Position numbers and translations under genes: made by a program
Shown here: positions 10,995 to 23,032 of the stretch, piece by piece
Position numbering within the stretch: position 1 is the stretch's first letter
Layout: every line of letters begins with the position of its first letter
Notes under the pieces: generated by a model
Databases searched by the model: none
The model's input: the letters and a program-made list of their open reading frames with translations, nothing else
What the model was told of the DNA's origin: nothing
Assembly (NCBI RefSeq): GCF_030272615.1
Contig: NC_081412.1
Span: 140,348,747-140,412,746 of the forward strand
From: Cryptomeria japonica
Taxonomy: Eukaryota > Streptophyta > Pinopsida > Cupressales > Cupressaceae
DNA: 64,000 nucleotides
Reading direction: 5' to 3'

Positions 10995-11139
10995 GCGATT
11001 GCGTAATACTACCTGAGCGATTATGTGATACTTACTGAGCGAATGTGTGAATCTGATAGAGCAAATGCGTGAATCTGATAGAGAAAATGCGTGATGCTAT
11101 CTATTCGATTGCGTAGCACTAATAGGTCAATTGCATGAC
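10995..11139. repeat. 22-bp tandem repeat, 6.6 copies
   Basis: Copies begin at 10995, 11017, 11039, 11061, 11083, 11105 and 11127 (partial), an exact 22-bp step without indels. The unit reads roughly gcgattgcgtgatactacctga; the gcg(t)ga core is best kept. The spacing equals about two helical turns, so repeated motifs face the same side of the DNA. Confidence 0.85.
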
Positions 11140-11451
11140 AAAATGCAAACAACCAAAAAAAAGTTAAAAACTAAAAAAAAAAAATACAGAAAATTAAACT
11201 CTATCAGGAATTTGCACCACCAATTGTGAAGCCCTAGCCAAATCCCTCATCATCCATCCAATATTGATTAGATCATATTTAACTTGACAAGAAAGAACTA
11301 GGCTATTATATCTGTCTAAGGCCAGTTGTTCATCTGAATCCTGTATCAATTTTTCTGCCTGGAGAACTTTTTGATATCGTTTGGCTTCCCTCCTTTGTAG
11401 TTTCGTCCTTCTTGCACCTGATCAATGAGACATTTTTAGGTGTCTACAACA

Positions 11452-13755
11452 ACATCTAATCATAGACTAACATTTCATAAGAATGATCATGAAACATTTC
11501 ATAAGAATGATCATGAATCATCAACATATAATTCAAGTCATAGTAAACCATTACTAACATTAATAAATTTATTTCAAATAAAATATATTAGAAACCATGT
11601 CCTAGAACATATGAGCATAAATTAGTCCAATAACATAAATTGCATGAATGTATCCATACACAAAGAAACGAAATAAACCACACATAAAGAATAAAAAATA
11701 GTCTAATAATTCAAGGTAACAAGTCTTAGATGCAAGCCATGGAGAGGCACTAAACTCTGATGAGTGCATTTGGTTATCACTCAAATAGAAATGGTACTCC
11801 CTCAAAAAAATTTCTATCATCCTCTGTATTATTGAATTTGCATGTCTATAAACAAGATGAACAAAAATAGCCACCTACACTGAATTGTAGTACAAAAATT
11901 GAATTTCCACTTGTGGAGCAAGAGTATAGTTTTTTGCAAAGTCCGCCACTTATAGTATACTTCCAACTAGAAAATAATTTCTACATGTGTGAATTTGACC
12001 ATCCAACCATCTGGCATGTTGAGAGTGTCTCACATATTTTGGTACAATCTTACTCTTAAATTTTGACATGAATGCATTTACACTAACTTTTTTGTGATTT
12101 GTAGCATCCTAAGTTGTCACCAGACCAATTTATACATGTTGTGCTCTTACTTTAGCACATCTCCCCCTCATCTCGTATCTGGGTTCGTTTAGTGCCTTAA
12201 ACCCAATTTTGGTGCCACATACACCTACCAAATGATCTTATGGGGCTATGTCCTTCTCCTTGGGGCTGATTTGAGGTCCCTGATTGAGAAGGACCAAGGC
12301 ACTAGTGCCCTGGTTCCCCTTAATGGGACCCAATTTTTAAGAGGGGGGTGTGACCTATCACCCCAATGGGAAATAAATTTGGTGGGTGAATGTGACTGTT
12401 AGAGTTCGGCCTAATTGGTAAATTGACCTATATCATCATATTTACAAATATTTAATCAATTCATTTCAATCCTAAGTCTTCCATTCAAGCAATGAATCAT
12501 TCAAGCATTGAAGTGTTCATCATCAAGCATTTTCAGAGGTCTTTAAGGATGCATATTCTTCATTCAATCATTGTGGAGCAACATTATATCATTCATATGC
12601 AAGCATGTGTGTGCGATTAGGGTCTTGTCATGTTCATGCCATTTCATACAACATATGTGATTACATTCAAGAAGCAAAGCATCATTATTAGTATTGCAAA
12701 TCTGAGGTATATCTTTCCATTATTTATTTTAGTATTTGCAATAGTTCATTCAAGGTTAATTCCTAAATTGGGGTTTGACTTGGGCAAACCCTTATTTCCA
12801 ACCTATTTCCCCTTCTTTCTATGTATAGGAAGCAGGTACGAAGCTCCCATCTTCATAATTGACATTATTCACAGAGATGAAGAGATCCCCCTTGGAGTGC
12901 AAAAAGTGTGAAGGAACTGAGTGACCACCATCCCAGTCCCAACATTTTAGGAGCTCTTTCTGGGAGTAGGTCCAAATACTCTTATACTTCTCAGATCTAG
13001 GTTCGTGGCTCAATCCGACGATTGTAGCTCACTGTTTCCGTGTTTTTATCTTCATTCTAGCACATTTTGACTTAATTTCAACATCTTCAACAATTAAATT
13101 TAACTCAAGGGAAAGAAGGGGCACATCTAAAAACCCATTGGAATTAGATCAAAATCTAGATCTATCTAATTCCTATCTTTCCCAATGTAATGGTCCCTAA
13201 ACAAAATTAGCGGTTTTCATACATCTAATGGTAGAAACCCTAATTTTTACCATTGCATGATCAAATCAACATGCTTTCCTACTTTTCCATCCTTTAAAGG
13301 ACACTCAACATTCTATAATCTTTTAACATCCACTAGTTGCTGTCCAAAATCGTTATCAATACTCTCATGCATACATTATCCTAATAATGAAAAATTGCCA
13401 CAACTAGTTCATTCTCTAGAAATACATGAACTTAAATAAAAAAATTGCCCATTAGATATTTCACAAAATAAACCTACAAACTCCTTGATTGTTTCAAGTG
13501 GCATATCAATACAACATTCTTGTATAAGCATGTTAGTATGCAAAGTACAATGTATATGAGAAAAAACATCATAATAATAATGAAATTACACATGCGTTTT
13601 ACAATAATAAGAGATCCATTTCTTATTAATTTTCACGTACCAAGGGTTACATTTTTCAAGCGATCTTTGACTTATGGTGATATTTCTAAGTAACATAAAA
13701 TCATCCAATTTTTTTCTATAAATTCAGTTTGAGTTGTGTATAATAGGTGTTTTGG
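11452..13755. other. Intergenic, no supported gene
   Basis: No convincing coding sequence. 12100-13010 has the look of an LTR remnant (C-rich blocks, long non-coding leader with cattcaagcatt-type repeats), but I find no partner LTR, PBS or target duplication. The rest is AT-rich unique-looking sequence. Confidence 0.4.
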
Positions 13756-14930
13756 CTAAGGATCACTAATTTTGGACCTCAATCTTAGTTTTAAAACATC
13801 TCTAGCATTAGATGATACCCTTGTATTATCATGCCAATACTTTTCAATCAAAGATTTGATTTCAATATTCAATTTCACATTAGACCTTGGGAGTTGACCA
13901 CTAAAACTCCAACATTGTTGATTATGATCATTTTCAATACTTTCTCTTCTCTTTGCTACTCTTACCAATGTTTTAGGATGCATCTTTAAAATTCCACTAA
14001 TGTTGATTAACATTCTTTTATTTAAAGTTGTTTTATTCACTGTAGCAGTTTTTATAGCTCATCATGTTGCATTCTTATGTTTAACTTTAGATTGACTTTT
14101 TTTTTCAATGGACTTAATGAAACTTGCAAAATTAGACATAGCATGCTTAAGTGATTCATCTTTTTTTGTTGGTTTCACAAAAATGCCTAAATTTTTCATT
14201 ACTTTCTCATTTTCCACATTCTCATCAATTGCATCATCAGTTGGCATTAAAATGATAATTTTTTTTTGATAAAAAAATTATTTGGACATTCTATTGGCAT
14301 ACATTCTTATCCGTCTGCAAGAAATATTATTAGGAAGATTATCCAAAACATTAGTTTCAATTTTCAAAAAAATGTTTTCATCTTCAACAACACAAGGATT
14401 TTGGTTTTCACCATGTTCACAAGGATTTTTATTTTCAACATCAAAATGATTTTCATCTTCACCAACACAAGGGATTTCATTTTTAATATCTCTTTGTATC
14501 TTTTTCTCATGAACAATTTTAATCTCACCATTGGTATATCCAACTTCTAATAAATGATCAAGATGAATATCATCTCTAATAATATTTTCCATATCATTCA
14601 AATATGGATTTGAAGAAGTACCTAGATAATCTAAATATGTACTTGGATTTGAGGGTGTAGTAGGATTAGTTTCTATAATCGTATTATCTTCCACACTCAC
14701 ATCTTCCATATTTGCATCATCTACATCCATCACATCCCCTATGCGATGTTCAATTATTTCTTCTTCAGCTTTTGTGGATCCAGATGCATCAATTTTATTC
14801 ATTTGTCAAATCCTCATTCTTCTATTTCTTTGTCGTTTTACCTCCTTCTCTCTTTGTGCTTGAATTTCCTCAAGGGTCACGACCCTTCTTTCTTTCCTCT
14901 TTTGACGTTGTTTATATCACTTGATTAACA
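13756..14930 (-). pseudogene. Broken ORF of unknown family: basic N-terminus, acidic middle, DNTRVS-type C-terminus
   Basis: From about 14930 down to 13756 the minus strand keeps one frame, broken by a few stops: a TGA just before the ATG at 14802, TAA at 14278-14280, and two TGA near 14059-14064. The N-terminal part is strongly basic and helical (KRKERRVVTLEEIQAQREKE). The middle (14802-14278) is acidic with repeated N/D-E-N-x-P-C motifs. The C-terminal part (14040-13756) has a defined block, LIEKYWHDNTRVSSNARDV, and a related reading continues past the last TAG (KHLLYTTQTEF). From memory this block resembles uncharacterised, often transposon-linked proteins seen in mosses and invertebrates; I cannot confirm that. 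No function is claimed. Confidence 0.4.
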
Positions 14931-16463
14931 AATTTTGACTTTTACTTGATTGAATTCAAAATTTAAAAATATTTTAAATTAATCCTCCTCAAAATGGACC
15001 ATCACATGTACATTTTTCCACTCCAAAGTTCTCCAATGATTGACTCCTTCCAAAATTGGATATAAAATTGCAAGAAAAGAGCATGGACAAGACAAGAATC
15101 ATTAAAAAATGCATAAATAGTCGGTATTGGTTGTACAAGAGAACATGTGAAGTTGTCAAAAATTACTAGTATAAGTACAATAGTCATTTAAAAAATAAAT
15201 TAAAAAATGAAACATGATCCTGCTTACTTTTTCAAATTGAGATCCTGTATCCTAATCAAGACCCCATTTGCTTTTTGCCCGTTTGATTTAAAAAAAAAAA
15301 AAAGGATCCTAATTCCTAAACAAGATCCCAATTAGCATATAAAATCCTTTTTCATGAAATTTGAATTTTCGGTCTAATTTTTTCTTTGGATTTCACTTTA
15401 GAAAAGGGCTTGGAGAAACGATGCTTAGCCTTGGTCCTGGTTTGACCTACAACTTAAAGGCCATGTCAGTGTCCATACAAAATATTGACTTTGGACATAT
15501 ATCTGAAGACCATTTTTGTAAAATTATTTTAATGAAATTAAAACCCATTATAAATTAGAGTGTTTAGATTTCAAATATGTATTTTTTTTAATTGGATTAA
15601 TTTTTTTATTTTAAAAATAATTTATAATGAAAGAGGTCCATAAAATTGAAATAACATGTTTTTTTAAAATAACTTTTTTGTTTTTATTTTTTTTGAAAAA
15701 CAAGTATTATGACATCAAACTAGAGACAATTCTATACACTTAAAAAAAATAAAAAATAAAATGATAAATTTAGGTCAAGTTAGGCTAGCCGTCCATGAGG
15801 GGTTTTCAAAACAAGAATTAGGCCCAATAAAAAATTAACAAAAAGAAATATTAAAAAAATTACAAAAAAATATCCTCATCGATCTTGAGTGTGTTACAAA
15901 TATTTTCACAAAAGGATTAAAACACAAGCATGGTATGCTCTTAAAAAAGTGACTTTTAAATAGAGGGTTTTAGAAATGCCTATTGAAACTTAATTTGTAT
16001 CATTTGGGTATTAAAATAAATTACATATTTGAAAACTATACTTTAAGCACTGCATTTCATATTCTTGACTTTTTTTTAGATTCATTCTTTGAGTGCTTCA
16101 AATTTTTAGGTCAATTGGGATGAATTCTAAAAAGTAGGGTAAACACTTCCATGGTTTGGCCAAAAAGTGACTCAATTACTTGCACACACCCCAAAATATT
16201 TTCAACTTCTATTTGTAGAGCTTAAGATTGCTAAACACATTTTTGAAAATGTTATCAATTGACAATATCTACACACCCCAAAAATGATTCCATTTAGTGG
16301 GTATGAAACACAAAGCATTGTTGTTATAGCCATTAAGCTCATTTAACATTTGCATTTAACTTTCACTATCTACACTCATATATCCATATGTATATGTTAT
16401 TCAATATTATGTACATCAATTGTCCATTTATATAGAGATGATTAGTGTTTAATAAACATTATA
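14931..16463. other. AT-rich intergenic, no supported gene
   Basis: Long A/T runs (for example near 15288-15303 and 15560-15720) and no conserved reading frame. Nothing recognisable before the target duplication of the next element. Confidence 0.5.
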
Positions 16464-16468
16464 TATAA
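16464..16468. repeat. Target site duplication, left (TATAA)
   Basis: Five bases TATAA directly before the 5' LTR. They match the five bases directly after the 3' LTR at 24313-24317. Confidence 0.8.
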
Positions 16469-17701
16469 TTTTAGCATTCTGGTGCATTTTTTATGACCGG
16501 TGAATGATATGGTTGTCATTGTTGGCAACATCATCTTCCAAGTCTTCACAGTCTATCGACAGTAAGTAGACCAGTATACAGAGGTTAACCGGTTAAGCAA
16601 TGTGTAGACAGGGCAAGCAGTGAGTAGATCGACACACAGGAGGTCAACCGACAAGCAGTGAGTAGACCAGCACATAGGAGGTCAACCAGCTAAGCAGTGA
16701 ATAGATCTGTATACAAGAGGTTGTCGGCTAAGTAGATTTTGATCGGTACACCGCCAGAGTATAACCGACAGACTTGGTAACGTTCAGTTAACATCCAGTT
16801 AAACCAACAGTCTTCTCCAGTCAACCGACAAACTTATCATCATGAACGCCTGTCTTGACAGAGATTCCTGGAATGATTTCTGGAGATGGATTTATGGAAT
16901 GGTAACATAATTTTGAATAAAATGGAAAATTGGCGACAAATCCAAAGGGTAAAAAAATCATATAATTCATTTTGCTGAGGTTGTTGTTCATGTGAAAAGA
17001 GATATGGAAAAGTGAACACAGGGGGAGTAGAACAGAGTGCAGAGCTGAGGGACAGAGGACCGATAGAGTGAAGAACCGAGGATCAGTAAATCGGTAGAGT
17101 GTAGAGCCAAAGGTATATTCAGAAAACCAGTGTTGTGCAGAGCAGACACACACCAGTGCAGAAAGAGTATGATTTTTCAGTGTGATCTGATCAAGCTATC
17201 AATAGCCACTCTAGCAGATCATCTTTCTGTTTCTTTTTAACCATTGCAACTAAAATCCCTTAATAGGGTGGACTTTAACAGGTCCCATTGTAAAAATCCC
17301 TTAATCGGGTGTCATCTTAATTGATGAGTCTAAGGCCTTTAACAAGGCTACCTTTAACAGGGTAAAGGAACTGACAGGCCTTAATCAAAACCCCTTAACC
17401 GAGTGGCACCTAATAGTGTCTTTGTAATCTTGTAACAGAGATGGCTCTTCATCGGGCATACTCCAGAAGAGTACAAATTTTGTGAGTTCCTACTCACACC
17501 ATGGTTTTCTCCCATCTTGGGTTTCCACGAGATAAATCTTGTTGTCACTGTGTATCTTTTCATGCATGCATATTCTTCTGCAGTAATTACTTATATTGAT
17601 TAATGTTAAGTTAGTGTAAACTTGAGTTAAAAGTTTTAATTGAGTAAAATCGTTAAAGTGTTGATTCACCCCTCCCCTCTCAACACCGGTTGGTACTAAC
17701 A
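16469..17701 (+). repeat. 5' LTR (1233 bp)
   Basis: Aligns along its length with 23033-24312. Its first bases (TTTTAGCATT) have lost the TG start kept in the other LTR (TGTTGGCATT). It contains three copies of a ~38-bp internal repeat (cagtgagtagaccgacacac type, 16617-16735) where the 3' LTR has four. The end cccctctcaacaccggttgg.actaaca is shared. Confidence 0.9.
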
Positions 17702-17703
17702 AT

Positions 17704-17715
17704 TGGTATCAGAGC
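17704..17715 (+). promoter_or_regulatory. Primer binding site (initiator tRNA-Met type)
   Basis: TGGTATCAGAGC lies two bases after the 5' LTR. This is the standard plant PBS complementary to the 3' end of initiator tRNA-Met, used to prime minus-strand synthesis. Confidence 0.9.
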
Positions 17716-17759
17716 TCTGGTCCTCTGAAGTGAATCTTGACAACTTGAGGATAAAGATC

Positions 17760-19148
17760 ATGGAAGAATACCGGTACCAGAAGCAGATTGATGAAGCAAA
17801 TGAAATTATTTCTCATCTAAAAGAGAGACTAAGAAAATCTCTTGCAAAAAGAAAGGAACTAGCTCAACAGCTAAATGAGAGTCAGAACATCATAGATCAA
17901 TTCTCTGAACATAGGGGATCTGAAGAAGTTGAAGAAGCAGTCTCAGAACTCATGGAAAAGAATAAGAAGCTGACTGAAGAAATTACACATCTCAAATGAG
18001 GACATGAAAGTCAGGCCCTAAGGATGATTGAGATACTGGAAGCTAGAAGAAATGCTGATGAAAGAAAAAGAGAGCCAAAAGAAGCTTTGTCAAAAGCTGA
18101 AAGAGCCAAAAGGCTTACTAAAGATGCCCTGAGAGAAAATGATGCAATCAAGATTGAAAGAGATGAAGAAATCTAAATTCTCACTTAGGAGAATGAATAC
18201 ATACATAAGCATCTGCATGACAACACGGAAGAAAAGGAGAAGATGATGAAAGAGATTGAACAACTCAAAAGTGAGTTGAAAGCTGAAAATGAGAGAAATG
18301 AGAAGTTGAGTAAATTCAATGAAAGCTCTGAAAAGATAGATAAATAGTTGAAGGCTCAGAGAGGAACAAAGCCAACAACTGGTCTTGGTTACTCTGGTAT
18401 AGGTCCTATGGAAACTGGAGAATCATCTAAATCCAAAAAGATAAAAGATGATAGAAGAAATCATTAAGAAGTGAAAGGTATGAAGTTTCCCAAATCTTCT
18501 TATAATCATTGTGGTAAACCGGGTCATAAGTCTGATGTCTGCAAAAATAAACCAGTTAGTCAAAAGAGGATTTCCACCTTTGATGGTTACTGCCATAATT
18601 GTCATAAGTATGACCACACTTCTTATGAGGGTAAATCTCAATCTAGCAGTATGTCAAATAGAAGAAGATTTAATGGACATTGCTTTACATGCAATAAGTT
18701 TGGACACAAATCTAAAGAATGCAAGTTCAAGTCAAATGTATCAAGATCACCATTCAAACTGATTAGTCCTAATAAAAGGAGTAATCAATTCAATGGCACC
18801 TATTCCACGTGTGGTAATTTTGGTCATGTTGTAGCAAATTGCAGAGTGCGATTGGGGAAGAGAAGTAATTTAGGACCATGGAGGACAACTGGTATGATAT
18901 GTTTCAATTGCCATGAGATCGGTCACTTAGCCAGAGAGTGCAGGAACCGATCCTATAACCGGTCTAAAGACAAGAATCAGTTTAGCAAGAAGAAAGAGAA
19001 AAATAACCTGAAAGGAAAGAAGACAAATGAAGAAGTGAGAAATGGAATGAAAATAACATGGATCAAGAAGGAAGAAAGAAAAGAAGGAGAAGGTCATTCT
19101 AAAACCAAGTCATCATCCATCGGTGATGATAGTTCCTCTTCTAACTAG
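17760..19148 (+). pseudogene. Gag-like protein with coiled coil and five zinc knuckles
   Basis: One frame runs from the ATG at 17760 (MEEYRYQKQ) to the stop at 19148, about 462 codons. It is broken by stops near 17997, 18175, 18186, 18346 and 18465, nearly all where CGA, CAA or CAG would give a good codon. The first 230 residues are Lys/Glu-rich coiled coil. From 18500 on come CCHC knuckles: HCGKPGHKSDVC (first Cys changed to Tyr), CHNCHKYDHTSYEG (last Cys lost), CFTCNKFGHKSKEC (intact), STCGNFGHVVANC (first Cys lost), CFNCHEIGHLAREC (intact). The tail is a basic, Lys/Ser-rich stretch. The knuckles indicate RNA binding, as in retroelement nucleocapsids. No capsid core is recognisable, so the role as gag is inferred from position and knuckles. 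Confidence 0.75.
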
Positions 19149-19416
19149 GCATACCAATGCTCAGGGGGAGCACATATGGTAAGATTACTTTTGAATCCCC
19201 TTAACAAATATAAGGTTATGTCTATTTGCATAATTGAGATGCATAAAAGCTAGTCTAAAAGTTCTTGTTTGAGAAATTCCTTGTGAGTTAATTGTTTGTG
19301 TATCGGTATCGGTAACAAACAACTGGTAAAAGGCAAATCGGTGTAGTTTAAGTTGTAAGTTTCAAAACTAACCATTGTATCATAACGCCGATAAATCTCA
19401 ACAAATAAATAAGGAA

Positions 19417-22400
19417 ATGTCATCACATTTCATTTACCCCGATTTCTTGTGAACTTTCTCGAACTCCTATGCGATCAAAGGCGATTGAATCATGCTAGTA
19501 ATATTTATGCGAAAAGTTCAAGCAAAGTGATAGTGGTGTTTGATATTTCTGAGGAGAAGGTATTCAAACCCTGTTTGAGAAAAGCTTGTTTGAAGGTCAT
19601 CATGGTAGCGCCTATATCAACTCCTGTGTTGGTTGAAGCTATCAAAGAACCCCAACTCGAGTTCAATCTGCATCCAATGAAAGCCGATGAGATCGACATG
19701 ACCGGTGCCTTATCATCTGTGCCCTTTGGTGTATTATTGGTTGAAGACATTCGCTCCTACATTCACTGCAAGCTCGAAGAACTTGGAGACAAATTCATTC
19801 AGAATGAATTTAAAGGGTTTTGTGTTAATGATCAGTTGAAGGTAGAATATCTACCTCTAAAGACCAAGGGTTTGTCTAATGTTGTCAATTTTCCCTGATC
19901 AGTTTCATGCCGACTGGGTTAGGTATGTACTGAGTAGAGTTCATGATCAATTTTTGTGGCTGGAAACTCAAGCATCGATCAAGATCACAAAGGATGTGAT
20001 TCAAGGAGTTACAAGGTTTAGTGCAACTGGTGATGCATTAACCCTAAGAACAATTTCATCAACTAAAGTCACCCGGTACTTAACCAAATCTTGATGTGAC
20101 AGTAGAGAAATGACAATTACTCATATTGAGGATGCTGAAGTAAAATTTGCCTCTGTCGTGCTAGGTTATAGGGTATATCAATCAAGCTGAATGAATAGTG
20201 TATCGAGCAGTGCCATACATGCTGCCTATTGAATTATCAAGGAGGATGCAACCTATGATATTTGTGAGATAATCAAAAGCCAATTTATGGTGAACATGGA
20301 AAGAATTAAGAAGGACAAGAAGCAATCCTTCAAATATGGCTCACTACTGGTATGTATATTTTTCTATGTGCAAAATTTTTTCCCCGATAAGGGTAATGTA
20401 GTATGGTCTAAAGAGAAACCTATCATGGTTCAGATAGGTGAAATGATTAGAGATCTAGGAGATAGGTTTGGTGAAACAATGTGGGGATACTTCAAGTAAT
20501 TTCAAATTAGGATGCACAAAAGGGAAAGAATTCCAACTGGTATAGTGCAGAAATACAAAGACAACATTTGCTTTATTGTAGACACAGATTTTTGTATCAT
20601 TCAAGTGGTTCAACTCCAAACCTTTTGGGTTCCACCTATGGGTTATGAGGTTGCAACAAACATTGTTAAAATACATTTCAATATGCTACTATCCAAACCG
20701 GTAGAGTCAAAGGCAAAGAGATTTGGATCCTGTGGGGAGGCAAGCTCCAAAATAAAACAGGAACTTTAGGTGCCAATCATGAAAAGAAAAGTAAGAAGAA
20801 TGATTGATACTCTTGACAAGAAATATGGAGGTGAAGCATCAGGTGCCACTACCTCCATCGGTGCTATTGTACAATCAGGGATCAACCCTAATAAAGATGA
20901 AGAATTAACAAGTGAAAAGAAGAAAGTGTCAAAGACAAAACCCAAGGGGACTGCAACAACCAAGCCTACAACATATACGAAAGAAAAGGATTTAGGTACT
21001 CATGTATCTTCACCAAGTAAAGATAGACCGGTAGGAGTGACTTATTCCAGAAAGAAGAAGAGTGAAGGAAAAGTTGATACAAAGCTCAAAAAAGATGAGA
21101 AAGAGGGTGATATCACTGATATCACTGACACCCAATCAGATGTGGAAATTAAAGAGGCTAGAAGAAGTGGAAGAAACAAATCTCCAATAGTTGATGAATT
21201 GGTCCATGGGATCAAATAATTTGGAGGTTTGTCTGGTGTTGGGAAAATGTATACCCTCAATAATGAAGATAAAAGGAAAATTGAAGAAGCCCTGATTTGG
21301 AACTTGCACAAGTTTTGTAGGACTCCCAGTAAATTATATGAATTAATCGTATTATATTTGTAAGATCAAATTGAAGGGATATGGAAAACAACTCTAGTTG
21401 TTGAGAAAGAACATAGAATAAAATCACTCATGGAAGTGCAACATGATTTAGATCTTGATCAAGCTTCAATAGTGGCTGAAGCATGCATTCAACATTTCAA
21501 GATAAGAAATAGATCTGGGAGAGTGGCAGTAGGTGAAGTTGAAGCAGTGCACGAAGAAGGTTTTTCCTTGTGGAAGAAAATCATGAATCAACAAAAGGAA
21601 GCTGAAGAAGAAATAGCTAAGGAAACAAAACAAGACCAAGGTACAACTGCCCTTGACAAAGAAAAATGTAAGGAAAAAGACTCTACTAAAGGTTTTGATC
21701 TCTTATCAGTTAATGAGATAACAGGAAATGTTGTGTTAGACATTCCTAATCTGACAAAAGATGTCGAGAAACCGGTTCACACTACATCGGTGAAGGAAGT
21801 TGATCAAACTAAGCTTCCCGATCAAGATGAAGTGGCAGTTGAAGACATTCCTTATGAGGATACACCTCACAGAACTTCATTGACACCAAATCCTATTCTG
21901 TCAGAAGAAGGCAAAGAGGGAGAGAAGAAAGTAGAGGATAAGAAATAAATGATGGATACTCCTCTGACAAAGAGGAAGTTAGACTTAGAAAATGAAAGTG
22001 AAAAGAAGAAGGTACAAATCATCACCGCGGCTAGTTCAGAGGTTGAGACTGCAGAAAAGGAAGATGAAGCAAAGGAGGAAGAAGAGGGAGAATCGGTCAT
22101 TCATATAAAGAAAATGACTCCCAAGCAGTTGATGAAACTCTTAGAAAAACTGAAAATTCAAGCTGAAAAGGATAAATTAAGAGCAAAGAAAAAGAAGGCA
22201 AGAATTCTCAATTCTGCCAAGACAATTCTCTCTGACCTAATTTCTGACATTATTGTTGATGATAATGACCCCATCATTGATAAGTTGAGTACTCTTGTTA
22301 CAACAATTGGTTCAGAGGCAACCGATCTAGAGAAGGTTGCAGTAAGGTAATATGAATCAAAGAGAGGAGAAAATTTAATAGAACAAATATTAGTTGGAAA

Positions 22401-22891
22401 AGTTGCCCTCTCCACCCTAATAGAAGAAGTCAAAAATATACTTTAGGAAGTTGGTCAATTACTAGTCAAATCTTCAAGTTTTACCGATTTAATCAGAGAT
22501 CTAGAAGACAAAATAAATCAGAATCAAAAAGAAATTCAAGATCTGATAAGTTTTTTGGATCCTCTTACCAGTTCAACATCAACCTTTACTGGCAAAGGTC
22601 AAACATCTTAATCATGAAATCAAAAGGTTGAAAGAAGAAGACAACAAACAAGGTCTTAGTTTGTCAGAGATACAGTGCTATTTGGCACCAATTATTGACT
22701 TCATGCAAATGAACATTAAAGAAGCAGACCGCCTTATAAGTGAACTTGACTACAAGACAATTGATGATATGGAGGTTTTTATTGTAGTTATGCATGGACA
22801 CTTCACCACCATGAAACAGGTAAAATCTTCATGGGAATCCTCTTTGAAAGTAGCTCAAGAAAATTTCAAGGACCTTTTTGCTTTACTTTGA
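19417..22891 (+). pseudogene. Second ORF of the LTR element, unknown function
   Basis: A long, decayed coding stretch. It is open at 19449-19898 in one frame, shifts to a second frame near 19890, and stays there through 20094, 20287-20499, 20512-20769, 20770-21219, 21430-21948 and 21949-22350, then shifts again to 22628-22891. The start is unclear; an ATG at 19417 (MSSHFIYPDFL) is a candidate but would need a local frame change. The N-terminal third looks globular (VEAIKEPQLEFNLHPMKADE, FGVLLVEDIRSYIHCKLEE). After about 20770 it is Lys/Glu/Ser/Thr-rich, with coiled-coil character up to the end. No retroviral enzyme motif is visible. It is not a known domain to me; its place between gag and 3' LTR makes it an accessory or captured gene. 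Confidence 0.55.
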
Positions 22892-23020
22892 CAAATTATT
22901 TTGTAGTCTTTGCCATTGATGGCAAAAGGGGGAGTTTTGGAGACTTGTACATTGTGAGTTACAAGGGTTAGAAACAGGGGCCAGAACCAACACATTTTTG
23001 TAGTATTTACCACCAATGCC

Positions 23021-23030
23021 AAAGGGGGGG
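23021..23030 (+). promoter_or_regulatory. Polypurine tract
   Basis: aaaggggggg two bases before the TGTTGG start of the 3' LTR. It is the expected primer site for plus-strand synthesis. A similar run (ggcaaaagggggag) lies about 100 bp upstream. Confidence 0.85.
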
Positions 23031-23032
23031 TT

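Larger units (their letters stand above)
9780..11451 (-). mobile_element. Possible 5' LTR / leader of the Ty3/gypsy element
   Basis: No gene is seen here. The minus strand reads TGTTGTAGACACC starting at 11451, a plausible LTR start because many plant Ty3 LTRs begin TGTAGACACC. The stretch down to gag is non-coding and holds two tandem arrays. No matching second LTR is in the window and I could not fix the other end or a PBS, so this assignment is tentative. Confidence 0.35.

Noticed and set aside
12100..13010. Solo LTR
   Set aside because: The base composition and leader-like look are suggestive, but no defined TG...CA ends or target duplication could be set.
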